From Vanessa cardui (Eukaryota; Arthropoda; Insecta; Lepidoptera; Nymphalidae), in the NCBI RefSeq assembly GCF_905220365.1, contig NC_061124.1:8124501-8188500 (forward strand): a stretch of DNA of 64,000 nucleotides. Direction: 5' to 3'. A program made the position numbers and the translations under genes. Positions 43,695 to 55,352 of this stretch are shown piece after piece; within the stretch, counting starts at the first letter, position 1, and every line of letters begins with the position of its first letter. Under the pieces are notes generated by a model. The model worked only from the letters and a program-made list of their open reading frames with translations, made no database searches and was not told the DNA's origin.

Positions 43695-43917
43695 TGAGAC
43701 AACATCACATATATTACTCTGATCCCAATGTAAGTAGCTGAAGCACTTGTGTTATGGGAAATCAGAAGAAACGACGTTACCACAAACACACAGACCCAAG
43801 ACAACGTAGAGAATTAATGATACTACATCGACTCAGCCGGGAATCGAACCCGGGACCTCGGAGAGGCGTACCCATGAAAACCGGTGTTCACAACACTCGA
43901 CCACGGAGGTCGTCAAT
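43695..43917 (-). repeat. Family C tRNA-derived SINE
   Basis: The minus strand carries box A-like TGGTCGAGTGTTG and a perfect box B GGTTCGATTCCC at about 43845. The family C body follows with CTTGGGTCTGTGTGTTTGTG and ATCAGAGTAATATATG. Third copy of the family. Confidence 0.85.
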
Positions 43918-46900
43918 TAGTTGTATGATTTAAAGTCTTTGATGGTTTTATCGATTTTAACTCATCTTTATAGTATGTTTATAATTATTTTGTATCTGTT
44001 TATCAAAGTCCTCCCCTAAATGGACATTTTTTGATTATTTTTTAAGTGTGTTTGAGCGAATCCATGGCTGTTTCAGATTGGATCCGTACGTTGGTAGAAT
44101 TTATATTAACAAAAAAAAAAAAAACAAATGAAACTCTTATTTCATTCGTACGAAGTAGGAACAGATTTTTGACGAAAGATTTTGTAATAAATTAAGTACA
44201 AACCAAGATACACTTTATACGACAGATAAGTAGGCAATAACGATATTGTTACCACGGATAATATCGTTGAACAATATCGTATAACATCCGTATTCTGAAA
44301 CGTGTCTGAACATAGTTTACAATTATATAATCCACTCGATATTCACGACGTCTGTTGCCTCGTATTGCATTCGAATACTTTAATATCGACTGCTTGGGAT
44401 TGAAACGGGAAACGCTGGCCAAAAATAAAGACACTACATGGGCGATAACTGAACGAGATCAGAAGCGTGCTTGGAATGTATAAATTGACTGTTTATCTAT
44501 TATATTATTTTTTATGGTGACCATAGACAATTTTTTTTTAATAAAAAAATAGCGTTATTTTGTTAACGATAATGATAAAGTGTATAAAATAAGATGACAC
44601 TAATCTATTCTTCTATAATTTTGAAGAAAACTATATAATAATGAAGCTCTGGAGCATGTGCGAAAGAGATTATACAGCATACCCCGTCTAAAGAGTTTTC
44701 TAGCGTTTTCAATAATAATTATAAATTTGTTTAGGCAATTTGTTGCTTTATTTATTCTTCTATTTCTTTATAAAAACTAACAAAGGTTACTTTATATGTA
44801 ACAAAATAAATATTAAATAAAATGTTTGTATTTATATTTTGCATTGATATTATACTCTGCTTTATAATATTACTGTTCTAGACTAATTTATGTATTTATT
44901 TTATTAATTATTAAGTCAACGCATGCATAAAAGAAACCAAGACCGTTTAAAAAGTTATTGCCGTCTTGGTCGTAATTTTTCCACTCGTAAATAAATAATC
45001 CTCGCTATTTAAAGCAGTATTATGCCTTCCTCCGCATAATAGCGATTTAAGTCCAATATAAATAACACGCACATAAATAAAGGAATGCAATAGAAAAAAT
45101 AATAAAGTATAGAAAATACCAGAGACAACATTTTTATTTCGCTCGAAAAATGAGGCAAAGGTATTGACGATATCATCGATATTAAAAATAAAATAAACAG
45201 ACAGAGCCATTGACGGAGCCAGTAACCGGCCAGTGAAGCAATTTATAATGGAAACTGATTAAGATTCCACTAGTGATGAAAATGAATCAAATATAAAATG
45301 CATATTGAAAATATTTTTACTACTGTTAACCACAGATAAAATACATACAGAGTACGTTAAGCCATCGTTTGTTGCTATAATTAAAAAATACGTTATCTAT
45401 AATGTAAATGTCCGCTATTTCTTCTTTTTATAAGTGTTATAGGTATATAGAGTTATTATAATTTTGTTCATTGATTATGCTATTTTTTATTTGTTTTTTA
45501 TATATAAGTAAGGAGAGATACGAGTTATTATTTTTGATTTATACATTTTTACTATATAATTTTAGAATTGCGTTCGTTGTTTAATATTTAAAGCAATCGT
45601 TTCGTAGAATGTGAGTTATTGTTTGAATGTTATATGAAAAAGTAATAAAAATGCGCAGTAAAATTTGAAGTGAGTTACGTCTTCAAACTGAATTCCAATT
45701 TTATTAATAACAATTAAAACACTAGATCGCTCGAAGCCATACTTTTGTAATTATAACTTCAAATCAAAACAGTTTTCAATTTTGATTTTTTTATAGTTAC
45801 TAAATCATTATTAACAAAATTAAAAGGGCTACTTTACAAAAATGGCTGCGGTAATAGATACAAAAATATTACTTAAATAAAAATCTCTCAGATGTACAGA
45901 CACAGACGCACTTTCTTTTATTCCAGATTTATAACCTTATTAAGAGTTCCTGTACAGGATTCCTGCACAAACGCTATAAGCTCTTACTTTATGTGCTGGA
46001 GGGTATACATTTCCTAGTTTCCTAGTTAGAGCCCAGGTTGCAATATTATTATTTTTTTTTTCAGCAGCCATAACCTTTAATGGGCCCGATGGGTTTGAAC
46101 CTTTTAAACAACTTAAACAACTACATTTACAAATCCGAAGTTATGATATAGCGCGTCAAGTGTAAGTTGGCGTGTGGCAAAAACATGTACTAATTTTTTT
46201 TGTTCATTTAATATCATATTTGTTTTATTTACCCTTATTAAGAAAACTTACCCAAAATCTATTAAAAATGAGACGTAGAAAATTATTTTCCATACAAATA
46301 TTGGTAAAATAAACAAAAAAGTGGCAAAACAAAGATGTAGCAGGTGCTGCCACAGGAACGCCAACTTATACTTGACAGTCTATATAACATTGCTTTGAAC
46401 ATTTTAAATCAACTTATAAATTTCATTATTATAGTAATATAAATCGTAGAAAAACTGTTAGTAGTATAATCTATTAAATATGCGTCGCAGTCTCACTTTA
46501 AATTTACCCAAGGTATTTTTAAAAGAGGTACTCCATAACAATATTTTTTATCGAATAAGCCTGTACTGACTTTCATACAATATTCTATTTTCAAATTTTG
46601 ATAAAGCACCCTGAGTAGCGGCTTTTAGAATTTATTTAACTTAGGACGACGAATAAATAGATCGCCTTATCGGTCTCTTTTGCCGATTTACTAGTACTCC
46701 GGTAATGCATTGCCAACTATAGAATCGAAGATGACATGCCTCTTTTAAATCGGTCTGAGCAATTAAAGACAACTAGCAAAGAATAAAAGCAATTCCCCAA
46801 TGTAATGAAGGAATTACTAATATTCCTATTTACCCCTCTTTTTGAGCCTAACTTTTATTAGGGGAGGGTACGACAATAGCTCTAGGGTATACAAATCTTC

Positions 46901-47118
46901 TGTACTTCTGTTTATGTAACTTAACTTCTCCTAACTGCATAGGATCTTACTATAGGGAGTGACTTTGTTGACGTGAAATAAGAACTTTATTTACTTCCCG
47001 ATTACAGAGCTTCCTGATTCAATCTAAACCAACCAATCTCAATCTCATATATATGGCATGGGCACTTGGTGTATCAAGATTCAACAAATATATAAATAAT
47101 TATTTAAAAAATAAATAA
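43918..47118. other. AT-rich spacer, no gene seen
   Basis: About 3.2 kb with no recognised gene. Frames at 44249-44434 and 44947-45210 (-) lack any domain. A patch at 46600-46960 is slightly more balanced, without a diagnostic motif. Confidence 0.35.
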
Positions 47119-47497
47119 AACCGACTTCAAATGCGTGAACACAAAAAGACTAAAAAAAGTTCATCCCCAATTTTTCACCCTTGGGGGTGAAATATTTTCT
47201 TCAAATTCGCATGAAATCACGCTTTTGATAGTACCTATTCAACAAAAAAATAATCGTTCAAATTGGTTTATAATCGGCGAAGATATTGTGGTTAAAAAAA
47301 ATCATCCCCAATTTTCCACCCTTGGGGGTTGTTTTTTTATTATTAAATTTAAATGGGACCACCCTTGAGGTATTACCTATACGCCGAAAAAAGATTTGTT
47401 CAAATCGGTTCATAATTGGCGGAGTTATCGCGTAATAAACATAGAAAAAAAACATACGGGTCGAATTGAGAACCTCCTCCTTTTTTTGAAGTTGGTT
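47119..47497. mobile_element. MITE with 13-bp terminal inverted repeats and internal duplications
   Basis: The ends are AACCGACTTCAAA at 47119-47131 and its near-complement TTTGAAGTTGGTT at 47485-47497. Inside, a module with CATCCCCAATTTTTCACCC and CTTGGGGGT occurs at about 47162 and again at about 47304. Each is followed by a GTTCAAAT(T/C)GGTT(T/C)ATAAT block. A third partial CCACCCTTGAGG copy lies at 47358. No protein is encoded. Frames here (47135-47588) are by-products. Confidence 0.65.
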
Positions 47498-48334
47498 GAA
47501 AAATAGACATTAATGCAGACTCAGATAACCGTTTGACACATATCAATATAAGTACTGCTTTGACGGTTGACAATTTTGTGACACCCAATCTCTATTGACA
47601 GAGACTTGCACAAAACCTTTCAGCCACAAAAAATTATAATATAGTCGAATATTCACATTTGTTTTCAGAAATTATCTGTAATAATATATATTTTTTAATA
47701 AGTAACTCTTTCTACTTACTATTCATACTAATGAATCTTTGTTTCTGAAAAGATGTTAGTTATAATTTATACTAACTAGGCCAATACGATACTTTTTACG
47801 ATAAACTTTTTAAAACGGCCTTTAAATGTTTTATAGTGTGTTAAAGCATCAACAAAAAATCACTTTACAGTCTGCTTCGACTGATTACGCTGATAGGTCC
47901 CCAAGAGGATTGCTATAAATGGCCTGTACCCTTTTCACGTAAAATAGAACGTATCAAATCAAAAAAAAATGTATATATATTAAAAAAAATAGTGATATTT
48001 GTTATATGCAATTATTAACACAAGTAAAGTGCCGCGAGCGTTACAAAAATGAAATTATAAATGTTTTCACTTATTTTTTTGTTTAAAAAAATAAACATTA
48101 TTTAATGAGCGATGTAATTAGTGTCTTAATATTAACATTTGATTTTGGTTATATTACGTTGGTATACAAGGTTTCAATATTACCTACCTGCCTAGAGATT
48201 AACGTACTTAAGGGGAAAAGGGACTTGCATTGTCTAGGGACCTTTATCCAACAATTTAGTCATGATGATATGTCTGGTGTATAATGGATTTTTAGTAATA
48301 AAATAAGAGTATGTTATTTTGTACGAAGTGACGA
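47498..48334. other. Spacer, no gene seen
   Basis: AT-rich, with poly-A and poly-T runs. No recognised feature. Confidence 0.3.
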
Positions 48335-48450
48335 GATAGTCCGATAGTTAAACACGTGAATCCTTATCGATGTTTGCGACTTCAAATCCATGTTAACACC
48401 ACTAATTTTTCATGGGCTTTATTAGTGTTTATAATTCTTACAAAAGCTGA
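48335..48450 (+). repeat. Family B SINE, degraded head
   Basis: GACGAGATAGTCCGATAGTT, ACACGTGAATCCTTATCGAT, GACTTCAAATCCATG and AACACCACT align in order with the tRNA-like head and junction of family B. Confidence 0.5.
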
Positions 48451-48524
48451 TGATATCGGATGATAAATAATCTGCCATTCAGGTATCTACTAACTCGCCT
48501 TGGAGTTGCGCGATTTTTTTTAAT

Positions 48525-48812
48525 TTTTGGTAAAGGTTGGTGGACGAGCATATACGCCACCTGATGGTAAGTGGTCACCATCACCCATAGACAATGACGC
48601 TGTAAGAAATATTAACTATTCCTTACATCGTCAATGTGCCACCAACCTTGGGAACTAAGATGTTATGTCCCTTGTGCCTGTAGTTACACTGGCTCGCTCA
48701 CCGTTCAAACTGGAACACAACAATACTAAGTACTGTTATTTGGCGGAAGAATAACTGATGAGTGGGTGGTACCTGCCCAGACGGGCTTGCACAAAGCCCT
48801 ACCACCAATTAG
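48525..48812 (-). repeat. Family A short repeat, full length
   Basis: Complete reversed copy, ending in GGGCTTGCACAAAGCCCTAC and CACC at the high-coordinate side. It is very similar to the copy at 27396. Confidence 0.85.
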
Positions 48813-50219
48813 ATGGAATAACTTCCAAATGTTTTCCTAAGAGGCCACAGCCTTTTAATATGACTTGTAGTTTTAATTTTTATTTCGCGTACAGAACCAA
48901 GAAATATGCGTCTGTTTGTATATAGTTCTATATTAATATCAGCCAGCAACATCTTTGAATGTCAAGGCGCTACTCCTAACAGACGCTGTTATATGTCGGG
49001 TGATATTTTTAGCGAGCCTCGGGGCATTGAGGAGTGACGACAGCGCGGGTCAACACTCGACAACACTGACTCCATATATCAATAAAGGCATGAAGAGTTG
49101 AGTGTCGCCCCGGGGCCTCGTGTCTTTGTACCATTTACCGCAACTCGTACGAAGGAAATGTAATATAACGAATGACGTCAGATCATAGTAAATAACACTT
49201 CGCGTTCGTTACATGGTTTATACTCTGTGGAACCACAGGGTACAAACTATTTAAAAGGATTTTATATAATTATTGAAATGTAGACAATTATTCATAGACA
49301 ATTTAAAATACAAAACTCCTCGCTCCTCCTCCTCAAAAGTTTCTCGAAGCTGGCTTTTATTGGCAGTCAAATAATTTAAACGGCTGAGTATCGGCCGCCA
49401 TTTTGTTAATTTAATCAAGAAAATTTTGTCTACAAAAGTATGGCGTTAGTCTGGTTTAATTTATTGCTATTTGATGGATTGTATAATGTATGACAAGTAT
49501 GTATGGCAAACGATTATCCACCGCAACTTGTATATTTCTGTTTGTATTATATTCAAATAAAATAAATCACAATTTATTGGTTACCTAAGTTTAAAAAATA
49601 ATAATTGTTTTGGTTTTAAATTATTTAAAAAGGCTAATTATTTTTCGTAATTTAAGCAAATAAGGAACAAGAAGTCTAGTATATTATTATAATCAAAACA
49701 CAAAGCCCAGTAGAGTAAAAACGCATGTCCGAGCATTTATACTTTTTTCTTCTTCAACCTTTTGTTGAACCAAAGTATAGATTTTTTATACAAATAAATT
49801 CTTTATTTTATTCACAATGGTAATTCGTTTAGCATATAATATGATCATTATTGCTAAAATAATAAATAGCGTAACTTTCTTATAAGGTTAAAAAAGTAAG
49901 TCAGGATTACACTATATTATATATGTTAGTTTTAACTACTAATTAATTGCACGTACTTCATACAATCTTTGCCCAGTTAAGTAGCTGCTTCAAGAGAAGT
50001 TACCAACAGTTGGTAACAACTTGTAATTAAATCAAGGAAACATACTTCATTGTCTTAGAGATCTGTTATTTACTTTGTTAATTACTTTTCAATTGGGGAA
50101 AAAATATATTTAATTTTAATTTTCTTGTAAGATTATGGTACTCAATGAATTCAAAGTGTCTGTTCTTGATGACATGTGAATATTGAATGTTCTACGTATT
50201 TTTTTCTTTATGATGTCGA
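48813..50219. other. Spacer with a GC-balanced island, no gene seen
   Basis: A GC-balanced island at about 48955-49160 includes CGCCCCGGGGCCTCG. It has no open frame of note and no repeat match in the window. The rest is AT-rich. Confidence 0.3.
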
Positions 50220-50450
50220 TACGGGGACGAGCAAATGGGCCACCTGATGGTAAGTGCCCACAAACGCTCATAGACAGGCGCTGTAATAAATATTAACCAT
50301 TTCTTAAATAACCAATGCGCCACCAACCTTGGGAACTAAGATGTTATGTCTTGTGCCTGTATGTACACCAGCTCACTCACCCTTCAAATCGGAACTTAAC
50401 AATATCGAGTACTGTAGTTTGGCGGTAGAATATCTGACACGTGGTAGTTT
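50220..50450 (-). repeat. Family A short repeat, head missing
   Basis: Reversed copy with GGGACGAGCAAATGGGCCAC, CACCAACCTTGGGAACTAAG, CTCACTCACCCTTCAAAT and TTTGGCGGTAGAATATCTGA. The high-coordinate head beyond this is lost. Confidence 0.75.
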
Positions 50451-50732
50451 AAGCTATCATATAGAGCTTTATATATCGATATATCGATGATCATAACGAA
50501 CGGAACATCCAATCGGGGTTTTCGGATCGGGATTGTAAACAATACAACTCCGAGTTTCAATTTCTTGACAGAAAAATCCTAATAAAATTTTATTGGTCCG
50601 ATCCATAATACGTATAAACCAGTCACTAGACCAACAAAACAGTTATATAAAACGACCCGAAATAAATAAGATCATAAATTCAGTTATGGATTTTATAAGT
50701 AAAGTTGCTTTTCAAAAAATTGTTTAATGTTT
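50451..50732. other. Spacer, no gene seen
   Basis: Contains ATATATCGATATATCGATGA near 50470. No gene. Confidence 0.3.
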
Positions 50733-51215
50733 TATGTCATCCTCCTGCCCTTATCCCAGTTTCATTTGGAGTCTTCACAGCATATATCCTTCCATATTTC
50801 TCTGTCAGACGTCTTCTGTCAAGTAACATTCTTTCTAACCATATCTTATAACCCTTAATATTTGTGTTGTTCTAGGTTAAGAATTAACAAGGAAATTACT
50901 ACGACTATTCTAATCTTTAAAATTTAATTGACATTGTTTCCTCAACTGTATCAATCAATCTCTTTCGTGTCTTCTCTTTCTACGTGACATTGGCGAAATA
51001 ATCTGTACCCTGTCGGCACAACTAAAAGCCATTAAACCAAGAATTGAATTGAACCATATCTTCTTTCACCCAATCAATCCATCGTTTCTTTGGTCGTTAT
51101 TCCTACCTTATTTATTATATTACCTTTGTATCCATCCATATACATCCATCCATTTTTAAGCACATTCAATCATACAAGCTATCCATCCATCTTTAAGTGC
51201 TTTATGTATTTTCGT
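50733..51215. repeat. Remnant of a dispersed lepidopteran-type repeat
   Basis: Blocks such as GTCATCCTCCTGCCCTTATC, CATATTTCTCTGTCAGACGT and TCCATCC-rich tracts resemble a repeat I recall as common in moth and butterfly genomes. It occurs once in this window, so this is recognition and not an internal comparison. Confidence 0.4.
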
Positions 51216-51261
51216 TATATTTTGTCGGTACCAACAGAAGCTGTTATCTAAACAGATTTAC

Positions 51262-51492
51262 ATGGAAGCACACGAGTTTGATACGACTCGCGATAACCGT
51301 TTGCTTGAGACGATGTCGCCCGTTTTCAATATCCCATTGGCAGCGCTAACTATCTCGAATCTCGATCGCCCCGACGTCCGCTACGGAGACGGCGACGTGT
51401 TAACCAGCAGATATTCAGAGCAAACTATTGCTATCTACGAGAATATTGCGCATAACATTTTTGTTAGTTTAGTATTTGATGATTTCATTTAA
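51262..51492 (+). CDS. Unidentified coding-like ORF, possible exon
   Basis: A 76-codon frame in a GC-balanced island (51255-51440) has well-mixed residues (for example FNIPLAALTISNLDRPDVRY). The last third falls into AT-rich DNA. TTATCTAAACAG before 51256 could be a splice acceptor. It may be an exon of a gene outside the window or a fragment of a mobile element. No family is recognised. Confidence 0.25.
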   Translation: MEAHEFDTTRDNRLLETMSPVFNIPLAALTISNLDRPDVRYGDGDVLTSRYSEQTIAIYENIAHNIFVSLVFDDFI

Positions 51493-51582
51493 AATTTTAT
51501 CGAAATATATTATAGCCGTGATTGTCAAGTTGATGTGGATTATGGTTATCCGAAAAGCTATAAATATTCATATAGTTAACTA

Positions 51583-51845
51583 TCCGCCCCGGCTTGGCAC
51601 ACTTGCAATGCTGATACTGAATGTAAGTACTACAGAATTTGTCTATTTACGACATCACATTAGAAACTTCTAAAATGATCAGTGTTTCTTTACTACACTG
51701 TCCGTGTGTTATATACAAAAACGATCCTCTTGAATCACTCTATCTATTAAAAAAACCGTATCATAATCCGTTGCGTAATTTTAAAGATCTAAGCATACAT
51801 AGGGACACATAACAGTAAACGACTTTGTTTTATACTAAGCAATGA
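51583..51845 (-). mobile_element. Helitron-like non-autonomous element (family E), decayed
   Basis: Shares with 41277-41540 the CCGCCCCGGCTTGG end, the TACTACAGAATTTGTC block, ATATACAAAAACGATCCTC, GTTGCGTAATTTTAAAGATC and TTTGTTTTATACTA in the same order. Its CTAGT terminus is mutated (AACTATCCG on the plus strand). Confidence 0.65.
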
Positions 51846-52082
51846 TGATGATGTATTAATTAGTTTTCATTGTAGTGCATAGGTATAGTTCTCAAATTAA
51901 ATTAATTTCACAACCAATATCATAAAAGCACATGTATTGAAAATTAAATGAATTATCAGTGAGCTATTACACACTAAAATTGTGTTAACATGGTAATAAC
52001 ATTATGTGCGGCTTACATTGCGTTAATGACCAGAAATTCACGCTTGTCATGTCGATAGATTTCATTCAATGTTTGTGAAAGG
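51846..52082. other. Spacer, no gene seen
   Basis: AT-rich. Nothing recognised. Confidence 0.3.
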
Positions 52083-52335
52083 GAGCCGAAATGGCCCAGT
52101 GGTTAGAACGCGTGCATCTTAACCGATGATTTCGGGTTCAAACCCAGGCAAGCACCACTGAATTCATGTGCTTAATTTGTGTTTATAATTCGTTTAGTAC
52201 TCGGCGGTGAAGGAAAACATCGTGAGGATTCGTGCCACATGTGTATTCGACCTTGTGGAACAGTGTGGTGGAATATGTTCCGAACCTTCTCCTCAATAGG
52301 AGAGGAGGCCTTAGCCCAGCAACGGGAAATTTATT
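52083..52335 (+). repeat. Family B tRNA-derived SINE, slightly shortened
   Basis: Head GAAATGGCCCAGTGGTTAGA, box B GGGTTCAAACCCAGG, body with CTCGGCGGTGAAGG. A short part (the CTGCATGTGTCTAATTTC segment) is missing. The end is CCTTAGCCCAGCAACGGGAA. Confidence 0.85.
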
Positions 52336-53572
52336 CACTAGAAAATACTGAAAGGACGTATTATAATATCGTATTTTAATATAGTAAAACCTTTTCCGAA
52401 ACGCGCTGCATGATTTGGTAGTAGTTTTACGTTATATTTGATAAATAGTATTTACAGTTAAGCAGTATAACCCGAAGGTACTTCTCGAAAATACTGTCAT
52501 ATTTTGGAGGAGTATATCTGAAAATCGTTATTGAAATGGTCTTAATAGATACATAGTTATGTATTAAAATAACTAAAAATAATTTGAATTTAAATTTTTG
52601 TATATACAAAATAAAAAAGCAATTTTTAAAGTAATTGAATTTTTTTAATCTGTCACCAATGTTTGTACACACTATATCCGCTCTTTGTCTGTGTGAGTTT
52701 AACGCGAGTATTAACATATTTATGTTAAAAGTATATTTTATTTGCATTTAAACGGTTTCAGTGTCTGTCAGTGTTATTTATGTCATGTGTAAGAGACAAT
52801 ACATAATTGATTTAATTGGATTTTATTTTTATTATTATTTTAATTGTATTATATTATATATTTTTTTTTATTCTAAAAATATTGCTTCGAATTAAATAAG
52901 TCGTTGTACATTTTCGACTATGAAAAAGTATATTTTAAGCCACTATATATGTATGTTCATCTATTCCCGCAATACTTCTAAACGACGTATCATTCATTAT
53001 TCATCCTAAGGGTGGTTTACATAACAATATGTTTTTAGTATTTCAAGGTGACATACGACTACATTTATCCTCTCAACATTTAAAATAAATGTCTAATTAT
53101 TATTCCTTGATGATATATATTGAATAGTTTGTAGATAAGACTGTTTTCTCTAGCTCGATTTTTAAATAAGTCGGGTAATAGTTTTTCAAACTTATTTTTC
53201 CTACTTATAATAAATGTACAATTATTTTTATAGTAGGTATGTGAATTTAAAAGATAAGTAAATACAAAGTATGAAATGACAACGTTATCGATACATGCAT
53301 ATTGTTGAATTCCGTCGATACGCCGACGAGGTTATAATTATATTGACTTTGGTATATTATTTTACCGCTTGGTCATAATTTAATGTGACTGTTGATATAT
53401 TTTGTAAATCTTCGAAGCATGATTTTCTGTTATTATTGTTTACTTAAAGTATTATTCATTCATACATTTTTATAAAATTGTTTTTCTGTTCGTTTAGATG
53501 GTATATTAGGGATATATTTTTGGGTAGTAAAGTAAAATAGCCAATGATTTTAATAGATAATATTTGTTTCAG
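52336..53572. other. AT-rich spacer, no gene seen
   Basis: Very AT-rich. Probably the first intron or upstream DNA of the tetraspanin gene. The frame at 52427-52747 (-) has no domain. Confidence 0.35.
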
Positions 53573-53665
53573 GCCTCGTACTGGACTGGTAGGTGCACTG
53601 CAGAGGCTCTCGCGGCCCCTTCTGTGACTAGCCAGGCTTCGAGCTCAAGGCACGGGTGGCGGATT
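53573..53665 (+). other. Untranslated exon of the tetraspanin gene (predicted)
   Basis: A 93-bp GC-rich block in very AT-rich DNA, bounded by an acceptor (ATTTGTTTCAG, ending 53572) and a donor (GGATT then GTAAG at 53666). In the frame that would join the tetraspanin coding sequence it has a TGA and no ATG afterwards. In its one fully open frame the joined RNA hits a stop at 54230. It is therefore best read as 5' leader. At least one further exon, the first, should lie upstream. Confidence 0.65.
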
Positions 53666-54181
53666 GTAAGATAATAATTACATTGATTCTTTATGATACC
53701 ATTTTATTATATTGTACTGATTTAGTACCATTTAGTTTTTTTGAATACAGTCCTTTTTTGACAGATAGTACTTTCATCAAAAAAGTTCATATTGTGAGAC
53801 ACCATTGCGTTTGCTTTCTTTTATCGTTAAACCGAATACGATTTTATCAACGCAAATTATATTTTCATTTTAATATACTCTTTTATTTAATTAGTACATT
53901 ACTTACGACTAAATATAACGCTAGCACTATTTATCATGTTTCAAGTGGGTTAGGAAGATCTTACTCAGTATACATCAATTAATTATAGTCAATGAGATAG
54001 CTCTACCGCATTTCTATGCAGGAGCTAATGGATTTAATGGGTTTAGAGGATTATATATCTTTTGTTTTCAGAGAATACGTGTCTGAGAGTGTATTTTCTT
54101 TTGACATAACGAAAGAGTTTTAAAGTAAAAACGTCTAGATTTTTATGAATGCGCGCTTCAAGTCATGCGTTTGTGTTGCAG
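53666..54181 (+). other. Predicted intron in the tetraspanin leader
   Basis: Runs from the GTAAG donor at 53666 to the TTTGTGTTGCAG acceptor ending at 54181. AT-rich. The 108-codon frame at 53656-53982 lies inside it and looks random. Confidence 0.6.
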
Positions 54182-54248
54182 AGGCGTGGGGCGCGGCGCG
54201 TGGCGGCGGCGCGGGCGCGGGCGGCGCCATGACGCGGCGCCCGCCACC
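54182..54248 (+). promoter_or_regulatory. GC-rich leader of the tetraspanin exon, with a short upstream ORF
   Basis: An almost pure GC stretch. An ATG at 54229 in the context GGCGCCATGA opens a seven-codon frame, which closes with TGA at 54250-54252. That stop overlaps the main start in an ATGA. This layout usually reduces main-frame translation or makes it depend on reinitiation. The effect is inferred. Confidence 0.6.
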
Positions 54249-55352
54249 ATGACGCTGCCGCCGCCCGCGCGCCCCGCGCACTACCCCGCCGCGCATCGCG
54301 CAATGCGCTATTACCGCATCTGGATTTACGCGTGCAACGGGGCACTGCTGCTAGGGGCGCTTGCGTTTTGTGCAGCAGCGGGCCGCGCACTCGCGGACTA
54401 TCGTCGCGCTCTAGTTCCCGGTCTAGGCGCTGCTCAACCCGGTTTTCTCTACGGCTACGCAGCCTTACCTGCCCAAGCTGGTCTTTTGCAACTTTTGGGT
54501 TGCTTGGCCGCATTACGCCTTTCAGAACGGATGCTCAACGCCTATTGGCTTGCATTGCTAGCGCTACTCGTTGGTGACGCGGCGATTGGTGTCTATTGGG
54601 CATTCCGATTCGAGCGTGTTTGTCGAGAATTACGACCACAACTACGTATACGGTTAGCAAAGGACTACGACTTGGACGGCGACTTCGCAGAGGCTTGGGA
54701 CCGATTACAAAGAGAACAGCGCTGTTGCGGAGTAACCGGGCCGTCAGACTTTACAGCGTTTAATCGAACTACACTACCACCCAGTTGCTGTCGAATACCG
54801 GCCCACACTCCTGCCGTGACGCCCGCCACATTAGCTGCCACCTCCGCTACGTCACCTGCGCCATTCACACCAGTTCACTGTGTGCCGCACACGGCTGCTT
54901 GTGCTGAACGGTTACTATCTTGGTTACGAAGAACTGCGGATGCGTTATTTGTTTTAGGGTATTGCGTTATAGCATTTTTAAAATTGTGCTTCCTTGGAAT
55001 ATTGCGCTACGAAATTAAAGAGATGATACAAAAAATTAGAATATTACGAAGTGAAGGCGCAGGTGAGCTTCTAGAAGGGAGCCCGATGCACGGAGGGCCA
55101 CTATCACAGACCGTTGTAGTCAACGCTGTAAATGCTAACGGAGGAGTCCGCACCCACGGCGGGAGTCCAGAGCGGGCGGGGGAAAGGGAGGCTCTTCTCG
55201 GACGAGCTTCAGAGCCATGCTCACGACGCAGCTTACACGACGAGCCTCTCGGGCCGAAAACTGTCAACGGTAACAATAATTGCGAGATGCGCGAGCTGGC
55301 GCGAGGGGAGTACCGACCTCTGGCAGCCGACAGTGCAGCAACTCGAATCTGA
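54249..55352 (+). CDS. Tetraspanin, 367 residues, long cytoplasmic tail
   Basis: Tetraspanins are four-pass membrane proteins that organise partner proteins in membrane microdomains. Membrane segments are at about residues 22-46, 65-90, 97-119 and 230-253. The large outer loop (120-229) has the family CCG motif at 159-161, PPSCC at 177-181, further cysteines at 125, 211 and 218, a glycosylation site NRT at 172-174, and a Pro/Thr/Ala-rich insert at 184-209. The start at 54249 has a strong GCCACCATGA context. Met 19 is a weaker alternative. The frame continues upstream to 54165, but that is across the predicted splice acceptor. The C-terminal tail of about 114 residues is much longer than usual and ends ATRI. 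The coding part has no introns. The first third is extremely GC-rich. I cannot assign the exact subfamily. Confidence 0.93.
   Translation: MTLPPPARPAHYPAAHRAMRYYRIWIYACNGALLLGALAFCAAAGRALADYRRALVPGLGAAQPGFLYGYAALPAQAGLLQLLGCLAALRLSERMLNAYWLALLALLVGDAAIGVYWAFRFERVCRELRPQLRIRLAKDYDLDGDFAEAWDRLQREQRCCGVTGPSDFTAFNRTTLPPSCCRIPAHTPAVTPATLAATSATSPAPFTPVHCVPHTAACAERLLSWLRRTADALFVLGYCVIAFLKLCFLGILRYEIKEMIQKIRILRSEGAGELLEGSPMHGGPLSQTVVVNAVNANGGVRTHGGSPERAGEREALLGRASEPCSRRSLHDEPLGPKTVNGNNNCEMRELARGEYRPLAADSAATRI

Noticed and set aside
53656..53982. 108-codon plus-strand ORF
   Set aside because: Starts at the edge of the leader exon and runs through AT-rich intron. Composition is random.
54163..54513. 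116-codon ORF antisense to the tetraspanin
   Set aside because: Arg/Ala-rich composition produced by the GC-rich complement of a clear coding exon.
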